NCBI GenBank assembly: GCA_002440965.1
Contig: DJWJ01000011.1
Coordinates: forward strand, 17,796 to 31,358
Source of the DNA: Candidatus Omnitrophica bacterium UBA6233
GTDB taxonomy: Bacteria; Omnitrophota; Gorgyraeia; Gygaellales; Profunditerraquicolaceae
DNA length: 13,563 nt
Reading direction: 5' to 3'
Below the pieces are notes generated by a model. The model saw only the letters and a program-made list of their open reading frames with translations, was not told the DNA's origin and did not search any database. The position numbers were made by a program, and so were the translations under genes. Below are positions 6,814-12,295 of the stretch, in pieces (the first letter of the stretch is position 1; the number at the start of each line of letters is the position of its first letter).

Positions 6814-7924
6814 CTGGACTCCCCCCGGCACATTCAAAAATTAGGCCACTCGAGCCGTTTCGTTTCTCCGCGCGATTAATCAACTGATACGTTTGCCTGG
6901 CAATCATCAATTCTTCGTTAGTAGGAATGACCAACACCTTGGGCTTTTTCTTCAAATGCTTAAAAATATCCAACGAGGCTTTTTGGCGTATATCCTTTTG
7001 GTTCTCGCCTATGCCGCCGGTAAACACCAGCGCGTCACAACCCGACATTATTCCGGTATAAGCGCCGATGTATTTTCTGATCCGGTAAACGAATATCTCC
7101 AGCGCTAAAGCAGCCCGCTTATTTCCTTCCCGGGATTTTTCTTCCAAAACACGCATATCATTGCTCAAACCTGAAATACCCTTAAGGCCGCTGGCTCTAT
7201 TCAAGAGAACATCCATTGAGCTCATATCCATCTTCTTTTTTCGCATAATATGCGTAATTAAAGCGGGGTCTACGTCTCCACAGCGCGTGCCCATAACCAA
7301 ACCTTCTAAAGGAGTAAAACCCATGCTTGTATCTATAGATTTCCCCTTATCCACCGCGGTAATACTACAGCCATTTCCCAAATGACAGGTAATGATTTTC
7401 AGCTTACTCAAATTTGTCTTTAGGATGCGGGCCGCTTCATTAGCCACATATTCATGGCTTGTGCCGTGAAAACCGTATTTACGTATACCGAACTTCGTAT
7501 ACAGCTCATAAGGAAGGCCGTAGATATAAGCATAATCGGGTATGCTTTGATGAAAAGCCGTATCGAAAACCGCTACCTGTTTTACCCCCGGCAACAATTT
7601 ATCACAAGCCATTATGCCCGCTAAATTGGCCGGATTATGCAACGGAGCGATACTGCAGCACTGTTTGATTTTCTTGATTACAAGCGGGTTTACTAACGCC
7701 GGCTCTTTAAAACTTTCGGCTCCGTGGACTACTCTGTGGCCTACGGCGTCCACGGAACTGACCTTGTTTAAGATTATTTTCAACCCGGTATAATGGTCTC
7801 CGACCTCCGACCCTGCTTCTCCGATATGCTCGATTACCCCTTTAGTCAAAAGTTCTTTTTGGGGCATATTGAAAAGCTTGTATTTTATCGACGAACTTCC
7901 GCTATTAATAACTAATATTTTCAT
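6782..7924 (-). CDS. ackA: Acetate kinase, compact form with C-terminal tail
   Basis: Converts acetyl phosphate and ADP to acetate and ATP. Motifs are NSGSSSIKYKLF (Asn7), GHRVVHG (Arg64), VFDTAFH (Asp121), GFHGTSH (151-157), HLGNGCSI (181-188), GFTPLEGLVMGTRCGD (Arg214), FTGGIGEN (301-308) and IPTNEE (333-338). The conserved core ends at about residue 349, whereas family members are normally near 395-400. Residues are missing between GVIEHIG and VDAVGHR and again before the IPTNEE motif. A 31-residue polar tail (350-380) follows, read in the region that overlaps the DJ-1/PfpI start. All catalytic residues look kept, so I expect activity. The ATG is 1 nt after the pta stop. Confidence 0.95.
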   Translation of the reverse strand: MKILVINSGSSSIKYKLFNMPQKELLTKGVIEHIGEAGSEVGDHYTGLKIILNKVSSVDAVGHRVVHGAESFKEPALVNPLVIKKIKQCCSIAPLHNPANLAGIMACDKLLPGVKQVAVFDTAFHQSIPDYAYIYGLPYELYTKFGIRKYGFHGTSHEYVANEAARILKTNLSKLKIITCHLGNGCSITAVDKGKSIDTSMGFTPLEGLVMGTRCGDVDPALITHIMRKKKMDMSSMDVLLNRASGLKGISGLSNDMRVLEEKSREGNKRAALALEIFVYRIRKYIGAYTGIMSGCDALVFTGGIGENQKDIRQKASLDIFKHLKKKPKVLVIPTNEELMIARQTYQLINRAEKRNGSSGLIFECAGGSPDEKSGDGYQP

Positions 7925-7925
7925 T

Positions 7926-8855
7926 CTACTGCGCCCTTATCGCTGTTACCGCCACGCAATCCACTACATCTTCCACCAGGCAGCCGCGGGACAGGTCGCT
8001 GGCCGGCTTATTTAAACCCAAAAGCAGCGGCCCTAAAGCGCGCGCCTTGGCCAAACGCTGAGTAAGTTTATAACCGATATTCCCAGCCTCTAAATTCGGA
8101 AAAATTAAAACATTGGCCCTTCCGCCAATCGGGCTATCCGGATATTTAATTTTAGCTACTTCCGGCACAATAGCCGCATCCACCTGCATCTCTCCGTCCG
8201 CAGCCAAATCCGGAGCCATTTTTTTAAGCATAGCAAGCGCTTCAAAAATCTTATCCGTCGATTTAGCTCTGGCTGAACCCTTAGTAGAATAGCTCAAAAA
8301 GGCTATCCGCGGAGCAAGATCTAAAACTTTGCCGGCTAATTCAGCAGCCGATAACGCGATACAGGATAGTTGCCGGGCATTCGGATCGGGTATTACTCCG
8401 CAATCAGCGTAAACAAAAACTCCGTCACTGCCATATGGGCAATCGGGCACCGCCATAATAAAACAGCTGGAGATAAGCGTAATCCTCTCGTCTATTCCTA
8501 TACAGCGCATCGAAGACCTGACTACATCCGCAGTGGTATGAGCCGCTCCGGCAACCAAACCGTCGAATTTCCCCTCCCGGGTCATCATCGCCGCATAATA
8601 AAGCACATCTTCAAAAAGTTTCCTAACCGCCTCTAGGTCTATATCCTTATTCTTGTATATTTCATAATATTCCTGGATATAACGCTCTTTTTCGCTCTTA
8701 TCCACCATATCCTCGGTAAAAAGAGTTACTTTTGCCAAACCCTCATCTTTAATGATACGCGCCGCTTCTGCCACGCGCTTATCATAATACTCGGGTAGAA
8801 CTATCGATTTCATTTTTTTTCTTGCTCGTTCGCGTATTTTCGCAATCGCATCCAT
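7926..8855 (-). CDS. pta: Phosphate acetyltransferase, catalytic domain
   Basis: Interconverts acetyl-CoA plus phosphate with acetyl phosphate. The 309-residue protein is the short (single-domain) form. Conserved blocks are KFDGLVAGAAHTTADVVRS (96-114), YADCGVIPDPNARQL (149-163), PRIAFLSYSTKGSA (182-195), DGEMQVDAAIVP (220-231), ANVLIFPNLEAGNIGYKL (247-264) and GLNKPASDLSRGC (280-292). It is directly preceded (2-nt gap) by a gene coding for the kind of N-terminal P-loop/DRTGG regulatory region that is fused to Pta in enterobacteria, and directly followed by ackA (1-nt gap). The three genes are a clear acetate-forming unit. Confidence 0.95.
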   Translation of the reverse strand: MDAIAKIRERARKKMKSIVLPEYYDKRVAEAARIIKDEGLAKVTLFTEDMVDKSEKERYIQEYYEIYKNKDIDLEAVRKLFEDVLYYAAMMTREGKFDGLVAGAAHTTADVVRSSMRCIGIDERITLISSCFIMAVPDCPYGSDGVFVYADCGVIPDPNARQLSCIALSAAELAGKVLDLAPRIAFLSYSTKGSARAKSTDKIFEALAMLKKMAPDLAADGEMQVDAAIVPEVAKIKYPDSPIGGRANVLIFPNLEAGNIGYKLTQRLAKARALGPLLLGLNKPASDLSRGCLVEDVVDCVAVTAIRAQ

Positions 8856-8857
8856 CT

Positions 8858-9946
8858 CTACATCCCTTTCAGTATTTTATTTAAATCTACGTTTTCCCTG
8901 ATTAATTTAACTACTGCTTCAATCTTTTCTGTATCGCGCGGCCGTATCTTAACAGTCAAATCGTGAATGGAAGTAGCCACATCATAAGTATCGGACTTTG
9001 CCTGTAAAACAGGAACCCCGGCCTTATACAATAAATTCATTATCGGCTGTTCCGGCGTAATCCCGCCTGAAAGAACTATGCCGCTTACCTTAAGCCTTTT
9101 ATCGTCTTGCGCGCGGAAACAACTTAAGGCGGTCATAATCATATCTTCCCTATCCCCGGGAGTAATTATCAGGCTATCTTCAACGATATATTTAACCGCG
9201 TCATGAGGCTCCATTGCCCCGACAATAACCTGCGAAACCGAATATTCCAAATACTCCTGGCCGCACAAAAGTTCGAATTCCGTTTCTTCCAGAATCTGCT
9301 CGATAGTAGGACGGCTAAGCATGGGATTGTAAGGAACCACTCCCAAAACATCCACCCCTTTTCGCTTTAAGCCGCGCCTGACTAAATTGCTTATCCTGTC
9401 AAACTTATCCGGAAGAACTTTATTAATAATTACCCCTAAGAGCTTTACCCCTTCACGCTCAAAAAGCGCTTTATTCAGGATAATTTCGTCTATCGGCCTG
9501 CCCACTCCGCCTGAAGAAATCAAAATCGCTTTTGAACCGAGCAGCTTGGCGACAGTAGCGTTGGAATGGTCGAAAACCGAACCCACCCCGGCGTGGCCCG
9601 TCCCTTCGACTATAACCAGATTCTGCCCTCGGGAAACCCTACGGAAAGAATCTTTAATCTGGCGGCTTATCGATTGCCTGTCCGGCCGGACAATATATTT
9701 TTCCGTAAAACCTTTTTCTACGGCAATCGGGCTCATGTCTTTCAACCCGCATTTTATGCCGCAAACCTCTTCAATCAAAACCGAATCTTCATCGATCTTC
9801 AAGCCTTCTTCTTCCAGATAACGCTGGCCAATAGGCTTGATAAAACCGACCTTTTTGAAGATATTCTGAAAGTTCCGGATTAACCCTAATGAAACCGTGG
9901 TTTTGCCGTCGTTCTGCTTGGTCGCGGCAATGAATATTTTTTTCAT
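8858..9946 (-). CDS. BioD-like P-loop plus DRTGG protein (phosphotransacetylase N-terminal region homologue)
   Basis: A 362-residue protein with an N-terminal BioD-like P-loop domain and a DRTGG domain, the same arrangement as the regulatory front half of long Pta enzymes. The nucleotide loop is AATKQNDGKTT (7-17), a K-x-x-x-GKT variant. LVIVEGTGHAGVGS (about 110-123) fits the second nucleotide segment. The DRTGG-like part (about 205-320) includes ITPGDREDMIMTA and VSGIVLSGG. No acyltransferase domain is present; that is the next gene. By analogy it may bind a metabolite such as NADH, pyruvate or a nucleotide and tune Pta (inference). The start is supported by GGGAG 7 nt upstream. That site lies within a palindromic repeat filling the gap to trxA. 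Confidence 0.9.
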   Translation of the reverse strand: MKKIFIAATKQNDGKTTVSLGLIRNFQNIFKKVGFIKPIGQRYLEEEGLKIDEDSVLIEEVCGIKCGLKDMSPIAVEKGFTEKYIVRPDRQSISRQIKDSFRRVSRGQNLVIVEGTGHAGVGSVFDHSNATVAKLLGSKAILISSGGVGRPIDEIILNKALFEREGVKLLGVIINKVLPDKFDRISNLVRRGLKRKGVDVLGVVPYNPMLSRPTIEQILEETEFELLCGQEYLEYSVSQVIVGAMEPHDAVKYIVEDSLIITPGDREDMIMTALSCFRAQDDKRLKVSGIVLSGGITPEQPIMNLLYKAGVPVLQAKSDTYDVATSIHDLTVKIRPRDTEKIEAVVKLIRENVDLNKILKGM

Positions 9947-10006
9947 CGTTCGACTCCCTTTGGTCGCTCACGATAACCCTGAGCAAGCGCAGCGCGTCGA
10001 AGGGCC
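9947..10006. repeat. Palindromic intergenic repeat between trxA and the P-loop gene
   Basis: The gap is nearly filled by a nested inverted repeat. The outer arms are TTCGAC (9949-9954) and GTCGAA (9996-10001); the inner arms are GCTCA (9966-9970) and TGAGC (9980-9984) around CGATAACCC. The minus-strand wording, starting CCTTCGAC, with GCTCAGGG inside and ending GTCGAACG, is of a type I have seen scattered between genes in many environmental bacteria. That it recurs in this genome is inference from one copy. Its end carries the GGGAG that serves as the ribosome site of the downstream gene. Confidence 0.6.
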
Positions 10007-10007
10007 A

Positions 10008-10328
10008 TCAGATATTTTCTTCGATTTTTCGCTTTAGGCTGGCCTTGCTCAAGGCGCCGGTTACCTGATCCATAACCTTGCCATTTTTAAAGAACATAAT
10101 ACTGGGAATAGACATAATCCCGTAGGTTGAGGCGCTTTGAGGATTAGTGTCAACATCGAGTTTGCCAATCTTCACCCTTGCGTCATATTCCTTAGCCAAT
10201 TCCTCGACTATCGGGCCAATCATCTTGCACGGCCCACACCAATTAGCCCAAAAATCTACCACCACCGGAACCTTGGATTCCAGCACTTCCTTCTTGAAAT
10301 TGCTGTCCGTAAAATGTTGTATGCTCAT
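10008..10328 (-). CDS. trxA: Thioredoxin
   Basis: A 106-residue cytoplasmic thioredoxin that reduces protein disulfides. The active site is WCGPC (30-34) followed by Lys35, with the cis-proline in SIPSIMFF (Pro75) and the usual DVDTNP and NGK segments. There is no signal peptide. AAGGG lies 9 nt before the ATG. It seems to be the first gene of the long string, with a plausible promoter ahead of it, and its reductase trxB is further down the same string. Confidence 0.96.
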   Translation of the reverse strand: MSIQHFTDSNFKKEVLESKVPVVVDFWANWCGPCKMIGPIVEELAKEYDARVKIGKLDVDTNPQSASTYGIMSIPSIMFFKNGKVMDQVTGALSKASLKRKIEENI

Positions 10329-10376
10329 AGTTTCCAGCCCTTCTGTTAAATGATTGTTAATCGGCGAGGTCGTAAT

Positions 10377-10405
10377 AAATTATCACAACTAGAAGGTAAT
10401 TGCAA
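10377..10405 (-). promoter_or_regulatory. Probable promoter of the trxA-to-NYN gene string
   Basis: On the minus strand TTGCAA (10405-10400) is followed after 17 nt by TAATTT (10382-10377), with an overlapping GATAAT as an alternative -10. It is in the only gap ahead of trxA (99 nt). The -35 matches at 5 of 6 positions, the -10 less well. Confidence 0.4.
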
Positions 10406-10427
10406 GAAATTTTAGCGGGCAAAAAAT

Positions 10428-11987
10428 CTAGACTTTATTCTTATTCGCCTGGATTTGACTGGAGAAATAGCCGCCGGTGAGAGCATCCAAAGAAGCCGTC
10501 AACTCTCTGACGCGCAATTCTTTCTCAAAGCGCCGTTTCCTGTCTTCGATCTGCAGACGATCCAGCTCCATCTTAACCCTGATCCGCTCAAAATACAGCT
10601 TATTAACTTCATCCAGAATATCGCCTCTAAGCTGAACCATCAGGCGCGAGCGTGTATCAATAGAAGTCTGATCGCTGTTCCAGATGAGCTCGCCAAAATC
10701 CCAACTCAAAGCTACATCCCAACCATTGGACTTGTCATTCGGGCCTTCAAATATATAACTGGTATTTGCGCCGGTATATATCTCATAATTTGTCTTCTTT
10801 GAGCCATCCAGGCCTACTGTTAATTTCGGCAAGAGCGCCTTTTTCCGCGCCTGTTTTCTCCAATTGATTATCTTATCCGGCCCTACCTCAGCATATTTAA
10901 TCGCCTGCCTCTGCACATCCTTAATATTAGGCTCGGCTTTGCAATATTCGGCGAATACATCTGCCCCCAAAGAATCGCCGGCATAATCCAAGCCGGATTT
11001 AAATAATCCTTTCTCCGTGCAGGCATAAAGATTCCCCTCTTCATCCAAGGTTAAAAAACTGATTTTCCGCGCGCTAAGATTAAACGATAACTCTCTCCAA
11101 CCGTCAGGCCGGTAAACAAATATTCCGGACTTAGCCACGGCGTAAAGTTCAGATTTATCCGAAAACGCCAGGAATTTTACATCATGACTAAATAGGCCGA
11201 ATTCGGATAACGATTTCCATTCATTAGCCTTAGTTTCGTTTAAGTAAACACCTCGGCTAGTTGCCAGATATATATCATCCGGCTTATTGGGATCAACGGC
11301 TACATATCTTACTTCGGAACGGCGCTCCTCCTCATCGCGGTCTTCGTTCTCTTCCTCGCTCTCCACGCTGTTTTCTGTCGGATGAGTTATATAAATTCTC
11401 TCCCAACTTACTCCGCAATCCGAACTTTTAAACACTCCATCTGCGCAACTGATATAAAGATACTTTGGTTCTCTATAGTTATAGGCAATATTATATATCT
11501 GACTATCGCCCAACTTACCCGGCTCCTTATGCCACGAACGGCCATTATCCTTACTGATAAATAAACCGGATTTCGTTCCCAGGTAAATCTTGTTTGGAAC
11601 TGATAACACAACCGAACAATCACTTTCAGATGAATTCCTGCCTCTAAATAGCCTGCTCCATCTTTGCCCGCCATTAACGCTGATAAAGAGGCCTCCTCCG
11701 GTTGCCGCGTATATCGCGCTTTTGTCAAAAACGCTGGCTGCTAAGTAATTTATGTTATGGTTATCGCCCCGGATTGAAAAAATATTTCTCCAGCTATTTC
11801 CTCCGTCTTGAGTTTTGTAGACTCCCCTATCCGTGCCGATGTAGATAACTTTAGGATTTTCGGATTTAACCAAAACTGTCCTTACATTGACTATTCCCCT
11901 GGATACTTCCTGCCATACCGGTTCAAGCGCCCGGCACTCACCGAACAAAAAAACTATCCCCGCCACAATCATTACAACTCTCTTCAT
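10428..11987 (-). CDS. Secreted seven-repeat beta-propeller protein with conserved C-terminal helical domain
   Basis: A 519-residue protein of unknown role with a signal peptide (1 to about 20, ending CRA before LEP). Seven BNR/YCF48-like repeats of the form IYxGTxxGVF follow at about 48, 92, 134, 177, 239, 281 and 320, four of them with a clear DGG.SW-type turn. This count suits a seven-bladed propeller. An acidic linker (about 206-225, mostly E, D and R) interrupts blades 4 and 5. The C-terminal part (about 347-519) has AIKYAEVGPDKIINWRKQAR, then ALLPKLTVGLDG, a WDVALSWDFGELIW segment, DQTSIDTRSRLMVQLRGDIL and a charged helix ending in ELTASLDALTGGYFS. I recall this block from other PVC and deltaproteobacterial proteins but know no function. 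An outer membrane or periplasmic place is likely. AGGAGG is 7 nt before the ATG. Confidence 0.85.
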   Translation of the reverse strand: MKRVVMIVAGIVFLFGECRALEPVWQEVSRGIVNVRTVLVKSENPKVIYIGTDRGVYKTQDGGNSWRNIFSIRGDNHNINYLAASVFDKSAIYAATGGGLFISVNGGQRWSRLFRGRNSSESDCSVVLSVPNKIYLGTKSGLFISKDNGRSWHKEPGKLGDSQIYNIAYNYREPKYLYISCADGVFKSSDCGVSWERIYITHPTENSVESEEENEDRDEEERRSEVRYVAVDPNKPDDIYLATSRGVYLNETKANEWKSLSEFGLFSHDVKFLAFSDKSELYAVAKSGIFVYRPDGWRELSFNLSARKISFLTLDEEGNLYACTEKGLFKSGLDYAGDSLGADVFAEYCKAEPNIKDVQRQAIKYAEVGPDKIINWRKQARKKALLPKLTVGLDGSKKTNYEIYTGANTSYIFEGPNDKSNGWDVALSWDFGELIWNSDQTSIDTRSRLMVQLRGDILDEVNKLYFERIRVKMELDRLQIEDRKRRFEKELRVRELTASLDALTGGYFSSQIQANKNKV

Positions 11988-11994
11988 TTTGCCA

Positions 11995-12000
11995 CCTCCT
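11995..12000 (-). promoter_or_regulatory. Ribosome binding site of the beta-propeller gene
   Basis: AGGAGG with a 7-nt spacer TGGCAAA before the ATG at 11987. The sequence GTGGCAA here is complementary to TTGCCAC near the 3' side of the upstream structured RNA. Confidence 0.75.
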
Positions 12001-12043
12001 ACTTCAATAGACGCAAGAAGGGCAAAAATCTAACTACCATAAT

Positions 12044-12072
12044 AAAAAACCCGCATCTAAGAAAGATGCGGG
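12044..12072 (-). terminator. Intrinsic terminator
   Basis: Stem CCCGCATCT/AGATGCGGG (9 perfect bp; 12050-12058 with 12064-12072), 5-nt loop, and a run of six T on the minus strand (12049-12044). It lies downstream of a strong promoter and 56 nt ahead of the beta-propeller start, so it either ends a short RNA or attenuates transcription into that gene. Confidence 0.85.
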
Positions 12073-12154
12073 GAATAAAAGTGGCAAGGGGAATTCTATT
12101 TTTGTTTGTTTTTTACCGGGCATTGCCTGCCCGCTGGTAGTTTACCCCTTGCCT
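12044..12154 (-). ncRNA. Candidate structured short RNA or attenuator leader
   Basis: The predicted transcript begins at about A12154, directly at the base of a 9-bp stem GGCAAGGGG (12153-12145) with CCCCTTGCC (12091-12083). Inside is a hairpin with TACC and GGGCA arms pairing to TGCCC and GGTA (12139-12114), a 3-nt bulge and loop GGCAA. An A-rich strand (AAAAAACAAACAAAAATAG) follows, and the intrinsic terminator closes the unit at about 111 nt. The loop GGCAA could also pair with either TTGCC of the closing stem, allowing a switch. It matches no riboswitch class I know by eye. It may be a stand-alone small RNA or the leader of the beta-propeller gene. Confidence 0.5.
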
Positions 12155-12160
12155 AATTTA

Positions 12161-12188
12161 AGTATAACACATTAATTCAAATTTTCAA
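12161..12188 (-). promoter_or_regulatory. Extended -10 promoter of the short RNA
   Basis: Minus strand TTGAAA (12188-12183), 16-nt spacer, TGT then TATACT (12166-12161). Both boxes match at 5 of 6 positions, and the TG before the -10 adds strength. The start would fall at 12154 or 12153. Confidence 0.75.
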
Positions 12189-12207
12189 GAAGGCTTAAGT
12201 TGTGTGG

Positions 12208-12274
12208 AAATAAAGGGGACGGTTCTATTTTTCTTGAGTTTGAAGCTAGAAAAATAGAACCGTCCCCTTTATTT
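12208..12274. repeat. Perfect 27-bp inverted repeat, REP/MITE-like
   Basis: Arms 12208-12234 and 12248-12274 are exact complements over 27 nt around a 13-nt loop. The arms contain AAAGGGGACGGTTCTATTTT. Sequences of this wording are known to me as dispersed palindromes that accompany REP-associated (IS200-like) transposases, but no transposase is in the window. It begins 21 nt past the stop of the S74-protein gene and may protect that mRNA's 3' end. It has no T-run and is not a normal terminator. Confidence 0.85.
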
Positions 12275-12295
12275 ACTTTATTTATGATTCTGCCT

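Noticed and set aside
6814..6837. ATG at 6837 as the DJ-1/PfpI start
   Set aside because: No ribosome site before it, and a GGGAG is well placed for the ATG at 6813, right before the first beta strand.
10428..11987. Lipoprotein signal (Cys18 in FGEC) for the propeller protein
   Set aside because: Residues before the Cys do not fit a lipobox (needs L-[AS]-[GA]-C type); an ordinary signal peptide ending CRA fits better.
11808..12140. Plus-strand frame of 110 codons across the propeller start and leader region
   Set aside because: It is the shadow of the propeller gene's 5' end and of the terminator region, with no domain and no ribosome site.
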